Shown piece after piece: positions 40,313 through 48,820 of a stretch of 64,000 bases of DNA. How positions within the stretch are numbered: the stretch's first letter is position 1; each line of letters starts with the position of its first letter. The translations under genes were made by a program, and so were the position numbers. The notes beneath the pieces were generated by a model. It was not told where the DNA came from, made no database searches, and saw only the letters and a list, made by a program, of their open reading frames with translations. Source of the DNA: Candidatus Woesearchaeota archaeon (lineage in GTDB: Archaea > Nanobdellota > Nanobdellia > Woesearchaeales > GCA-2686295). Location of the stretch: contig CALDOJ010000008.1 in assembly GCA_937912225.1 (NCBI GenBank), forward strand, positions 32,791-96,790, read 5' to 3'.

Positions 40313-41323
40313 TTAAGTATTTAATATTCTTCTTAATTCTAAAATCTTTGGTGTTACTTCTTCTGAAAATCTTAGCGCTCTATTCTTATGATCAAATTCA
40401 AAAATCCATTCAAGACTTTTAACTCCACCAGAGTCTTCAGTATAACTACTAGCATCACACATATAACATATTAATAACAATTCAAAGAAATCTTTTAATG
40501 AAAGATTTGCTCTCATAGCCATAGCATTAATTTTATTTGCAGTAATTGTAACTGGAAGACCACCTCTTCTAATATAACTGCCAAGTGGATCACCATCAAG
40601 AATAACTAAAGAAATAAGTATTTCCTGATCAGAAAAATTCAATTGTTGGAGAACAGATTTAATTATTGGTAAAGTAAATTTATGTTGAAGTTTATTATTA
40701 CCTGCTTTTACAGCATCAGGTTTTCCAATATCATGAAGCATGATAAAAGTTCGAAGGAAAGTAGTAGTCATGCCAGCAGGTAAAGTTTTATGAGAAAAAT
40801 ATTTATCAAATTGCGTTAAAACCATTATGTTATGTTGTTCAAGAGTGTACTTTTCCCAAACACCAACATCACTTGCAAGTAATTCACCAAAATCTTTTCT
40901 AAATAAATTAATTAAAGCTTCAATAGAATAATTTTTCATCACTGCATTTAAATCGTTTCGAGTAAAAGATAATTTAATTTTTTTATCATTTACATTAGTA
41001 AGAAAATCCAATAAGTGTTTTGCCAAATCATTAACTTGTTCTGCTTGAGTTTTTTGATCTTTTAATTGAACAGAATATTCGCTCATCATGTATTTAACAG
41101 CATTATGAAGTTTTTCAATTAAATGAACAACTGTTTTTCTTTTTTCTTCATCTTTAATAGAATCATGTAATAATTTTATATCTCTTAGAAAATCTTCAGA
41201 AATACCATTTAATTGTTCAACTCGAGCTTTATACCAAATCCAATTATCAGGAACAACACCAAATTTTCTTAACTCTTCAACATGGTTGTATAATTTGGAA
41301 TTAAAAATTCTATGAAATAACAT
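40313..41323 (-). CDS. HD-domain phosphohydrolase-like protein
   Basis: 336 aa. Metal-binding HD motif in FLRTFIMLHDIGKPDAVKAG, followed by QHKFTLPIIKSVL; an upstream His (EQHNIMVLTQFDKYF) may complete the site. The first 150 residues are helical and unassigned. HD proteins hydrolyse phosphomonoesters or nucleotides; the substrate here is not inferable. A TATA-like AAAAGTTTTC/TATAAAAAG region precedes the gene. Confidence 0.8.
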   Translation of the reverse strand: MLFHRIFNSKLYNHVEELRKFGVVPDNWIWYKARVEQLNGISEDFLRDIKLLHDSIKDEEKRKTVVHLIEKLHNAVKYMMSEYSVQLKDQKTQAEQVNDLAKHLLDFLTNVNDKKIKLSFTRNDLNAVMKNYSIEALINLFRKDFGELLASDVGVWEKYTLEQHNIMVLTQFDKYFSHKTLPAGMTTTFLRTFIMLHDIGKPDAVKAGNNKLQHKFTLPIIKSVLQQLNFSDQEILISLVILDGDPLGSYIRRGGLPVTITANKINAMAMRANLSLKDFFELLLICYMCDASSYTEDSGGVKSLEWIFEFDHKNRALRFSEEVTPKILELRRILNT

Positions 41324-41359
41324 TAATGTATTTATGGATAGAAAGTATAAAAAGTTTTC

Positions 41360-42727
41360 TTAAAGTTTTTTAACAACAGAACCTTGTGGTGTGTCATCAA
41401 TATAAAAACCTTTTTCCTTTAATTCGTCACGCATTTTGTCAGCTGTGGTCCAATCTTTTTCTTTTCGAGCAACTTCTCGCTTATTAGCGAGCTTTTGAAT
41501 ATCTGCAGGAACTGATAAATCTTCAAAAGTAATAACTCCAAGAACTGAATCAATTTTTTCCATAAAATATAAAACGATTTCTGCATCTTTTTTAGCTAAA
41601 TCTAGTTTATTTATTTCTCGAATTAAATCATAAACAGAAGCAATTGCTTGAGGCATATCAAAATCATTATCCATATGCTCTTCAAATTTTTTCAAAGTAG
41701 AATCAACTAGTTTTTTAGCACCAGAATCTTTTCCGTTCATAACTTTTAATTTTCTAACAAATTCATTAATTCGTCCAAGCCCTTGTTTTGCTTGATCAAT
41801 TGCTTCTTCAGAATAATCAAGCGGAGTTCGATAATGAGTAGATGCAAAGTAGAATCGATAAGTTTTTTCGTCCCAAAGTTTCAAAGCGTCTCTAATAGTT
41901 AAGAAATTTCCAAGAGACTTAGACATTTTTTCTTTATTAATATTTAGAAAAGCAGTATGTAACCAATATTGAACAAGAGGTTTTTTACCAGATGCTGCTT
42001 CCATTTGAGCAATTTCAGATTCGTGATGAGGAAAAATTAAATCAAAGCCACCGCCATGTAAATCGTATTGAGGACCAAACTCTGTTTCGGTAATAGCAGT
42101 ATCTTCAATATGCCAACCAGGTCTTCCTTTGCCCCAAGGACTATTCCAACTAGGTTCATTTGGTTTAGCTTTTTTCCAAAGAGAAAAATCAGATGGACTC
42201 TTTTTATTTTCATTAATTGAAACTCTTGCACCTTCTTTTATTTGATCCATTGGTTGATGACAAAGTTTTCCATAATCTGAAAATTTTTCAATTTCAAAAT
42301 AAACTCCATCTTCAGTTTCATAAGCATAATCTTTCTTTATTAAAGTTTTAATTTGATTAATAATAGCGTTCATATATTCAGTAGCTCTGGCATATTTAGT
42401 AACACTATTAATTCCAAGAGCTTTCATGTCAGCAAAATATTCTTTTTCAAATTCATGAGCTAATTTAATAGGATCTTTACCTTGTTCATTTCCCCTACGA
42501 ATAATTTTATCATCAATATCTGTGATGTTTTGAACATAGTTAACTTCAAAACCCTTGTATCGCAGGTATCTTGCAATAACATCAAATTGAATGTAAGTTT
42601 TTGCATGACCAATATGACTTAAGTCATACACTGTTGGTCCACAAACAAACATATTAATTTTTTTACCGTTTATAGGTTTGAGTAATTCCTTCTTTCGATT
42701 TAATGTATTGTAAACTTTTAATGCCAT
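41360..42727 (-). CDS. cysS: Cysteinyl-tRNA synthetase
   Basis: 455 aa. MFVCGPTVYDLSHIGHAKTYIQF holds the zinc Cys and HIGH; the second zinc region is PGWHIEDTAITE and the KMSKS loop is NKEKMSKSLGNFLTIRDAL. Charges tRNA-Cys, whose gene is also in this window at about 35.4 kb. Directly downstream (1-nt gap) of the 184-aa membrane protein, so part of the dys-containing transcript is likely. Confidence 0.96.
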   Translation of the reverse strand: MALKVYNTLNRKKELLKPINGKKINMFVCGPTVYDLSHIGHAKTYIQFDVIARYLRYKGFEVNYVQNITDIDDKIIRRGNEQGKDPIKLAHEFEKEYFADMKALGINSVTKYARATEYMNAIINQIKTLIKKDYAYETEDGVYFEIEKFSDYGKLCHQPMDQIKEGARVSINENKKSPSDFSLWKKAKPNEPSWNSPWGKGRPGWHIEDTAITETEFGPQYDLHGGGFDLIFPHHESEIAQMEAASGKKPLVQYWLHTAFLNINKEKMSKSLGNFLTIRDALKLWDEKTYRFYFASTHYRTPLDYSEEAIDQAKQGLGRINEFVRKLKVMNGKDSGAKKLVDSTLKKFEEHMDNDFDMPQAIASVYDLIREINKLDLAKKDAEIVLYFMEKIDSVLGVITFEDLSVPADIQKLANKREVARKEKDWTTADKMRDELKEKGFYIDDTPQGSVVKKL

Positions 42728-42728
42728 C

Positions 42729-43283
42729 TTAATTAGTTACGTTTAGAATCTTTTTATATTTTTGCAAAATAGTCTTAGTTGATAAGTATCCAATGTCAAA
42801 AATAAGTATTGAAAACCAAATAAGCCAAAAACCTGTAAAAACAGAGACAAGTAAAGCAGTAATTTCTAATAAAGGTCTTAATTTAAAAGTTTTTTTTATT
42901 AATTTATTTTTAATTTTATTATTATCAACTAACATGTTGATTGCTTCTTCAAAAACACAAACTAAAGTAAATAATAAAAGGAATGGAATACTAATTTCTG
43001 GTACTCCTAAAAAGAATAAGAAAAAAACGAATGAACCAATGCCAAAATAATGTCCATGACCGTCAATCCTTCCACTTAAGATAACACCAATAACAGTTCC
43101 GAGCAATAAAGGTGCAATTAAAGGAACATTGTTAATTAATAAAGCAATAAAAAATCCGTAAACAACTCCAAAAATAATATTAATAATTTTATGTAATCCT
43201 AATCCATCATCTTCAACCATGTCAACTATTTTAACAAGTATTCCAACGATGAACATAGTTAATAAAATTGTTAAGTTATGCAT
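42729..43283 (-). CDS. Polytopic membrane protein, unknown
   Basis: 184 aa with about five helices, including LTILLTMFIVGILVKIVDMV, IINIIFGVVYGFFIALLI and LLVSVFTGFWLIWFSILIFDI. Glycines and a GRIDGHGHYFGIGSF loop stand out. Its first codons overlap the end of dys by 8 bp, and cysS follows 1 nt after its stop, so it lies inside a dys-membrane protein-cysS transcript. No family recognized. Confidence 0.72.
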   Translation of the reverse strand: MHNLTILLTMFIVGILVKIVDMVEDDGLGLHKIINIIFGVVYGFFIALLINNVPLIAPLLLGTVIGVILSGRIDGHGHYFGIGSFVFFLFFLGVPEISIPFLLLFTLVCVFEEAINMLVDNNKIKNKLIKKTFKLRPLLEITALLVSVFTGFWLIWFSILIFDIGYLSTKTILQKYKKILNVTN

Positions 43284-44211
43284 TTCTTTTCACATCCTTA
43301 ACAGCCAAAGCCATTAATGGGAAAATAATTGTAGCATCACCGTCAACGCAAACATTGTTAGCATCTTCTTTGATTTTGCTCCATGATTTTGCTTCTTTAG
43401 GTCTGGCTCCAGATAATGAACCATCACTTTCAGTTGCAGTTGTAACATAAACTGCGTAGTCAAGTCCTTCACGCAAGATGTTAACACCTATTAAATGATG
43501 TTTAGCAATTCCACCACCAAGAATAATGCCTCCAGTTTTTTCAGCGTCTATTACGTACTGTGCAAGTTTTTTCATATCGCCAGTTACATCGATTCCAAAA
43601 TCAGAATTTTTTTGTTTGAAAAAGAAAACTTGTAAACCAAGAGCTCCATCAGTAATACCAGGACAAAAAATCGGAATGTTATTTTTAGTAGCCCAATAAA
43701 GAATTGAGTTTTCATCATCAATTGTTTTGCCAAGTTCATATATTAATTCAGAAGGAGAAATCATTTTACCAGACTCTTTTTGTTTCTCAAAAATCTCATT
43801 AAAAAAAGGAACTATATCATCTTCTAAACCCATATAATGTTCGTTCTCAACCAATATATTACCAATTCGGTTTATTCCTTTTTTATGAAGTTCAACATCG
43901 CTCATATTAAAATCACCAAGCTTGAAAGGTTTCTTTGATTTCATCAAATCCTCCTCGATGGAGCCTGTGCTAGTAATAATAACATCAACCAATTTATGCT
44001 TTACGAAATAAGTGAATAATTCTCTTAGCCCAGAAGATACCATGTTTGATGTAAAACTCATAAAAATAGTTGTTTTATTTTCATACATTTTGTTTAGAAC
44101 TTCAACAGCTTGTGATAAATGAGTTGCTTGAAAACCAATAGTCTTGAATTTCTTTAATAAATCATTAATGTTTGCTTCTTTGCTTAAATCAAATCCTTTA
44201 ATATCATCCAT
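43276..44211 (-). CDS. dys: Deoxyhypusine synthase
   Basis: 311 aa. Transfers the aminobutyl group of spermidine to a lysine of aIF5A. Family landmarks: GFQATHLSQAVEVL, FMSFTSNMVSSGLRELFTYF, VDVIITSTGSIEEDLMK, ITDGALGLQVF, and the active-site Lys in IILGGGIAKHHLIGVNIL, then TATESDGSLSGARPKEAKSW and DATIIFPLMAL. Directly upstream in the same operon is speD (1-nt gap), which supplies decarboxylated SAM for polyamine synthesis. The acceptor protein aIF5A is encoded at 51517. Confidence 0.96.
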   Translation of the reverse strand: MDDIKGFDLSKEANINDLLKKFKTIGFQATHLSQAVEVLNKMYENKTTIFMSFTSNMVSSGLRELFTYFVKHKLVDVIITSTGSIEEDLMKSKKPFKLGDFNMSDVELHKKGINRIGNILVENEHYMGLEDDIVPFFNEIFEKQKESGKMISPSELIYELGKTIDDENSILYWATKNNIPIFCPGITDGALGLQVFFFKQKNSDFGIDVTGDMKKLAQYVIDAEKTGGIILGGGIAKHHLIGVNILREGLDYAVYVTTATESDGSLSGARPKEAKSWSKIKEDANNVCVDGDATIIFPLMALAVKDVKRNA

Positions 44212-44212
44212 T

Positions 44213-44572
44213 CTAAATACCTCTTTCTATGAATTGTTTTTTTAAATTTTCTACATTAAACTCTTTTTTAACAATAGCTATTGCTTTCTCAACATCAAAC
44301 TGTTTGCAAGTAAAAATATCAAGAGCAAAATAGCTCCTTGCAGGATAAGTGTGAATTGCTAAATGACTCTCAGCAAGAACAACAAAACCAGTAATACCAT
44401 TTTCGGCTTCATCTTTTGGATGATTATATTTGATAACTTCTGGCTTACTAATAGTCTTCATACCAATTTCTGCAGGAAAGCTTTCTAAAAAATCTCTAAT
44501 CTTATCTTCATTATCTAAGTTAGAACAACCTTCACAATCCAATATTAAATGTACAGCATGTCTTTTTAACAT
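44213..44572 (-). CDS. speD: S-adenosylmethionine decarboxylase proenzyme
   Basis: 119 aa, the small prokaryotic form. Self-cleaves before Ser69 in VVLAESHLAIHTYPARSYF to make the pyruvoyl group; His74 and Cys89 (DIFTCKQF) are the usual processing and catalytic residues. Strong SD AGGTGG before the ATG. One nucleotide separates it from dys, linking polyamine supply directly to hypusine formation. The archaeal enzyme may act on SAM or arginine (arginine decarboxylase paralogues share this fold), but the sequence looks like SpeD. Confidence 0.93.
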   Translation of the reverse strand: MLKRHAVHLILDCEGCSNLDNEDKIRDFLESFPAEIGMKTISKPEVIKYNHPKDEAENGITGFVVLAESHLAIHTYPARSYFALDIFTCKQFDVEKAIAIVKKEFNVENLKKQFIERGI

Positions 44573-44661
44573 AAAACCACCTATGATGAAGAAAAAATGA
44601 ACTTAACTACGAGCTTTAACAGCGTTCATAAAAGAATAAAAAGAAGGTTTCTTTATAAAGA

Positions 44662-45633
44662 TTATTCTTTAACTTGATAAGAAATGATTTTATCTTCTTC
44701 TAAAATTAAAATTAAGTCTTGATTATAGACAGAATCTACTATTTTATCATTATCAAAATTGGTTAAACCTTTACTAAGAATTTTGCCATCTTTAATAAGT
44801 TTGTATTCGCCATTAAAAGCAAGAAATGCATTAGTTCCATTATGAATTGCAAAACCATTAACCTCATCAGGTAAAGGAGCTCCATCTTCAACTAAATAAT
44901 CATTTTTTTTTGAAGTAATCATCCATATTTCACCATTTTGAATAAGTTGATAATAGTTTTTACCGTCTGTAAAACTTTCTATAGGAAAATATGGTTTTAT
45001 TCCATTATATGCTTCTAATTTTGTATATTCAGAAATTTCTTCGCTTTGTGAAGAAATGGCGCAGCCAAGTAGTTCTCGAAAAGAAGGATTTTTTTCATTT
45101 ACAAAATCATCAATTTTTTGTCCTTGAAAATAAACATCTGTTTGGTTAGAAGTGTTAGTCATAAAGAACCGCCCGTTTCCATCTAAAAAATCACAGTATT
45201 CTGTTCGAAATTTATTAATTATATTCAGATCTAAATCTGTTGTGACCATGATTGGCGAATCTTTAATAATATCGTTTATTTCTAAATAAAGAAAAGTACC
45301 ATCAGTTCCCATCTCATAGAATTCAAAGCCATGATCTTTCATTAAATCCCTTACATGAATCTGAAGTAAAGTTTCTATTCCTTCTTGAATATATAATCTT
45401 CTACTTCCATTAGGAACAAAAAGTCTATTGCCAAGACTTATTCCCGGACCTAAATCACCAGGATCTTCTGAACTTAAAGTGATAACTTCTCGTCCTTCAA
45501 TTTCAAAATCTAATTTTTTTGCAAGAAATTCTGAACTTGGTTCTTCAGATAATAAATAAATATAAGAATCAGTCAAAAAAATTTCATTAGCTTTAGGTAT
45601 TTTGTGTTCTGCAAGTTGTTCTAACTGTAACAT
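44662..45633 (-). CDS. Hypothetical protein with beta-propeller-like repeats
   Basis: 323 aa, no signal peptide. Repeating strand patterns of the type [x-F/Y-L]-x-N/D-G-x-Y/I recur (DSYIYLLSEE; NRLFVPNGSRRLYI; GRFFMTNTSNQTDVYFQGQK; NYYQLIQNGEIWMIT; AFLAFNGEYKLIKDGKIL), suggesting a beta-propeller or repeat beta fold. Not recognized as a family. First of three consecutive orphans. Confidence 0.62.
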   Translation of the reverse strand: MLQLEQLAEHKIPKANEIFLTDSYIYLLSEEPSSEFLAKKLDFEIEGREVITLSSEDPGDLGPGISLGNRLFVPNGSRRLYIQEGIETLLQIHVRDLMKDHGFEFYEMGTDGTFLYLEINDIIKDSPIMVTTDLDLNIINKFRTEYCDFLDGNGRFFMTNTSNQTDVYFQGQKIDDFVNEKNPSFRELLGCAISSQSEEISEYTKLEAYNGIKPYFPIESFTDGKNYYQLIQNGEIWMITSKKNDYLVEDGAPLPDEVNGFAIHNGTNAFLAFNGEYKLIKDGKILSKGLTNFDNDKIVDSVYNQDLILILEEDKIISYQVKE

Positions 45634-45665
45634 TTTTCATAGGAATCTAAAGAAGGTTATAAAGA

Positions 45666-46217
45666 TTATCTAAGATTTTTTCTGTAAAGTTTAGTTTCAG
45701 GGTCATACTTAAAGAATCTTTTAGCAGTATGATCATAATTCGGTTTTAATTGTTTAGTACTAGTCATTGGTAAGTTTTGATCAGCTAAAGCGAATTTAAT
45801 AGGTAGTAAATTCCAAACATTCATATCAGCAGACAACATGTAAAGCTCATCTTGTCCTGCTTCAATAGCATTATTAATCCAAAATCTGGCCATTGCATAA
45901 CGATAGTTTAAACCTTGAGGTTTAGTCTTAGAATTGACTCCTTGAAGTTGTGTAATAACCCATGAATCTTTAGTTAAGTCTTTTGCTTTTGTTAATACTT
46001 CTTCAAGTTCTTTAGACACTTCATATTCAGGATAATCTTCTAACATATTGTAATAATCATCTAAACCTTTTGAGCAACTAGAAACAGCATAACAAGTACT
46101 TTCGTTCCATAAAGTTGCGCCAAGTGAACCATCAAAATTAACATCTTCATAAACATTTCTAGTAATAATATAATTCTCTTTTTTGAAAGGGATTACTTGG
46201 TTTAAAATTGATTCCAT
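45666..46217 (-). CDS. Hypothetical protein
   Basis: 183 aa, soluble, aromatic-rich (NVYEDVNFDGSLGATLWNES; LNYRYAMARFWINNAIEAGQ). No motif recognized. 32 nt upstream of the repeat-beta orphan on the same strand. Divergent from the 96-aa gene across a 91-nt AT-rich promoter region containing the direct repeat GAATAT-GCT-GAATAT. Confidence 0.6.
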   Translation of the reverse strand: MESILNQVIPFKKENYIITRNVYEDVNFDGSLGATLWNESTCYAVSSCSKGLDDYYNMLEDYPEYEVSKELEEVLTKAKDLTKDSWVITQLQGVNSKTKPQGLNYRYAMARFWINNAIEAGQDELYMLSADMNVWNLLPIKFALADQNLPMTSTKQLKPNYDHTAKRFFKYDPETKLYRKNLR

Positions 46218-46308
46218 ATGTTTTAGAAGTGAAAATATAATTATAAAGGTTTAGCAGAATATGCTGAATATACATTAATTTTATAATTTTAAGCAAATAT
46301 TATCTTAA

Positions 46309-46599
46309 ATGGAAAACAACAATTTAGAATATAAAATAAGAGAACAATTTTTGAAAGAACCTGTCGAGTCGTACAAAGTATTAACCTTCGGGGAACTAAA
46401 ACCAGGTGAACAATACATTGGTCTGCCAATACCTGGAGACAATGAAGGACATGGCGGATTTATAGGGTCCTATTATATCTTTGAAAAAACAGAAGAGAGA
46501 TTAGATAACTCAGAACTTTTTTATGATAATGCAAAAAGATTGATAGATGGAGTCTTAACTCATAATCCTGATTTTATGGCAATAATTAAAGTCAAATAA
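46309..46599 (+). CDS. Hypothetical small protein
   Basis: 96 aa with a central segment ELKPGEQYIGLPIPGDNEGHGGF that resembles a compact beta barrel, then a C-terminal helix. No assignable family. Its stop is immediately followed by the stop of the convergent ThiI-like gene. Confidence 0.6.
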   Translation: MENNNLEYKIREQFLKEPVESYKVLTFGELKPGEQYIGLPIPGDNEGHGGFIGSYYIFEKTEERLDNSELFYDNAKRLIDGVLTHNPDFMAIIKVK

Positions 46600-47169
46600 T
46601 TAGAAACTAAGCTTTGCTTCTTCACGTTCAATTTGTTCTAAACTAGCACCTGTTGCAGGTCTGCTAGGACCAAGAACGCAACACATTTCAGGACCTTTAG
46701 AAACTTCAAAAGTATCAATCTTGTGAGCAATCTTAATAATTTCATTCTTGTCATAAGTTAGTAAAGGACGTAAAATTGGTATCTTTACAGCTTGATCAAT
46801 TACAGAAAGGTTTTGTAAAGTTTGACTAGAAACTTGTCCAAGGTTTTCACCCGAAATTAGAAAATCACAACCTTCTTCATGAGCAATTTTTTCAGCTAAA
46901 CGAAACATTAATCTTTTTGAAAGAACAAAATAAAACTTATGATAACAATCCTTTGTAAGAGTTGAAAGTTGTTTACTAATATTTTTAACAATGACTTTTT
47001 TTATACCAAGAATTTTCGCAGCTTTCTTAGATTTAACCTCTGGTTCATCATTAGTAAAAGGCTCGTTAGAAAAGTGAACTGCGATAATTTCAACTCCTCG
47101 GTCTAACATTAATTTTGCAGCAATAGGACTATCAATTCCACCAGATAAAAGCAATAAACCTTTTTTCAT
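46600..47169 (-). CDS. ThiI-like PP-loop ATPase domain, without THUMP
   Basis: 189 aa. Pyrophosphatase loop LLLLSGGIDSPIAAKLMLDRG at the N-terminus; GENLGQVSSQTLQNLSVID is the ThiI-specific stretch, followed by RPLLTYDKNEIIKIAHKI. ThiI makes 4-thiouridine at tRNA position 8. The NFLD/THUMP RNA-binding domains and the rhodanese domain of bacterial ThiI are absent. Cysteines in GPEMCCVLGPSRPAT could be catalytic. The start overlaps the E1-like gene by 4 bp, so a sulfur-transfer partnership is plausible. Confidence 0.82.
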   Translation of the reverse strand: MKKGLLLLSGGIDSPIAAKLMLDRGVEIIAVHFSNEPFTNDEPEVKSKKAAKILGIKKVIVKNISKQLSTLTKDCYHKFYFVLSKRLMFRLAEKIAHEEGCDFLISGENLGQVSSQTLQNLSVIDQAVKIPILRPLLTYDKNEIIKIAHKIDTFEVSKGPEMCCVLGPSRPATGASLEQIEREEAKLSF

Positions 47170-48152
47170 TTTAAATTATACACCTTCTTTGCAATATTTG
47201 AAATTTTATTAATATCTTTTGTTCCTTTAAAATAAATTGTTCCAAGACTTTGAATAACTAATTCTTCGCCATCAACTTTGATAACAATTGCAATTTTAGC
47301 GTCTTCTAAAACTTCAAAATTGTTTTTAATGAAATTCATATTAATACGCAAACTGCCTTTTGGTTTAACATTATAACCGACTCGAGTTTTGCATTTTTTA
47401 ATAATAAACTTGTCTTCAGCAGGAATCTCTAAGTATTTGAAATTATGTTTATCACAACATTCGCAACCTTTCTTTTTGTTAACTTTAATTTTATCCAAAG
47501 TTAAATCCCAAATATCGACTCGAACCATTTTAGTTTCATAATCTTTATTTAATAAAATTTTCAAAGCTTCTACAACTTGCATTGAAGCAATTGTAACAGT
47601 TGCAGAACTCAAAATTCCTTCTGTTTCACAGTTTTCTTCACATTCACTGTCTTTAACAAAACAACCAATACAAGGACCTCCAGGAATAATATTCATCAAA
47701 GTTCCTTTAGTTTTAATTGCAGCAGTATAAATCCAAGGCTTCTTATTTTTAACACAATAATCGTTTATAACGAATCGAGCTTCAAAATTATCAGTACAAT
47801 CCAGAACTAAATCTGCATCACGCAATAACATCTCTGCATAATTAGCATTAAGTTTTCGAGTATACGATTCGATTTTAACATTAGAATTAATCTTTTTTAA
47901 TTTATTTTCAGCTTGCAAAACCTTAGGTTTTCCAACATCTTCTTCATCATACAAAACTTGACGCTGAAGATTATCTAGTGCAATAATATCATTATCAACA
48001 AGAATTAACTTCCCAATTCCAGCTCTTGTTAAAAGTTCAGCAGAAACAGTTCCAAGAGCACCAAGACCAATAATAACAATAGTTTTCTTAGCTAATGCTT
48101 TCTGACCATTTTTCCCAATTTCCTTAAGAACAATTTGTCTTGAATATCTCAT
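47166..48152 (-). CDS. E1-like adenylyltransferase (MoeB/ThiF/UbaA family)
   Basis: 328 aa. Nucleotide-binding IVIIGLGALGTVSAELLTRAG, DNDIIALDNLQRQVLYDEEDVGKPK with the Arg and Asp of the family, zinc cysteines PCIGCFVKD and GCECCDK, and a catalytic-Cys region CETEGILSSATVTIAS. The C-terminal 100 residues add a beta-rich domain not found in MoeB. It would activate the C-terminus of a ubiquitin-like sulfur carrier (SAMP/MoaD/ThiS type). Overlaps both the ThiI-like gene and fibrillarin by 4 bp, forming one tightly coupled unit. Confidence 0.88.
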   Translation of the reverse strand: MRYSRQIVLKEIGKNGQKALAKKTIVIIGLGALGTVSAELLTRAGIGKLILVDNDIIALDNLQRQVLYDEEDVGKPKVLQAENKLKKINSNVKIESYTRKLNANYAEMLLRDADLVLDCTDNFEARFVINDYCVKNKKPWIYTAAIKTKGTLMNIIPGGPCIGCFVKDSECEENCETEGILSSATVTIASMQVVEALKILLNKDYETKMVRVDIWDLTLDKIKVNKKKGCECCDKHNFKYLEIPAEDKFIIKKCKTRVGYNVKPKGSLRINMNFIKNNFEVLEDAKIAIVIKVDGEELVIQSLGTIYFKGTKDINKISNIAKKVYNLK

Positions 48153-48820
48153 CTTTTTTTACAAACAAAGAATGCGTGATCTTTTTCATAAGGGTTTAAC
48201 TCTTTATAATCAACAATTGCTATATGTTTTTCTAATTCGATTCTTACTTCTCGGAAGATATCGCTGGGTCTTCTAGTAACATCAATACTTCTAGCTTTAA
48301 TTGCAAGTAAACCAAATCCACCACTTTTCAAATAAGTATTACAATTTTTCATGAAAATTTCAACTTGATTTTTCTGAGCAATATCTTGGTAGACAACGTC
48401 TGCTTGAAGAACAACTTTATCTTTGTATTCTTCAGGATAATTAGCGTTTGCAATAACTGGAGCCATATTACTTCTTTGTTCACAAATATGAACTAAATCT
48501 CTTGCACTTTCAGGAGAAAATTCTAGAGCAAAAATAAACCCTCCTTTACCAACAATATCTGAAACAAATGAAGGTGTATAACCATGTGATGCTCCTAAGT
48601 AAAGAACAACATTGCCTTCTTTTAAGCCGATTTGAGAAATTTTCTTAATTAAAGCCGCACCAAGTTTACTTCTTCTAGGTTCCCATTCTCTATAAGCAAT
48701 TCCTTTTTCAATTACGATATTTTCATCAAAATGAGACACTCGCTTTAACATGTTTTTAGTAAATAATCTATTTTTGTAGTCGACAAAAATATTTGGAAAT
48801 CGTTTATCAATCGGCCTCAT
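48149..48820 (-). CDS. flpA: Fibrillarin-like rRNA/tRNA 2'-O-methyltransferase
   Basis: 223 aa. SAM site VVLYLGASHGYTPSFVSDIVG, FIFALEFSPESARDLVHICEQR, ANYPEEYKDKVVLQADVVYQD and ADIAQ-like region with the catalytic Lys in LLAIKARSIDVTRRP. Works in box C/D RNPs with Nop5 and L7Ae. Overlaps nop5 by 4 bp (nop5 first, then flpA), the standard archaeal pairing. Downstream it is coupled to the E1-like and ThiI-like genes, an association I do not know from other archaea. Confidence 0.95.
   Translation of the reverse strand: MRPIDKRFPNIFVDYKNRLFTKNMLKRVSHFDENIVIEKGIAYREWEPRRSKLGAALIKKISQIGLKEGNVVLYLGASHGYTPSFVSDIVGKGGFIFALEFSPESARDLVHICEQRSNMAPVIANANYPEEYKDKVVLQADVVYQDIAQKNQVEIFMKNCNTYLKSGGFGLLAIKARSIDVTRRPSDIFREVRIELEKHIAIVDYKELNPYEKDHAFFVCKKR

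Noticed and set aside
44584..44630. Box C/D guide RNA
   Set aside because: A C-box-like ATGATGA is present but no D box (CTGA) at suitable spacing was found.
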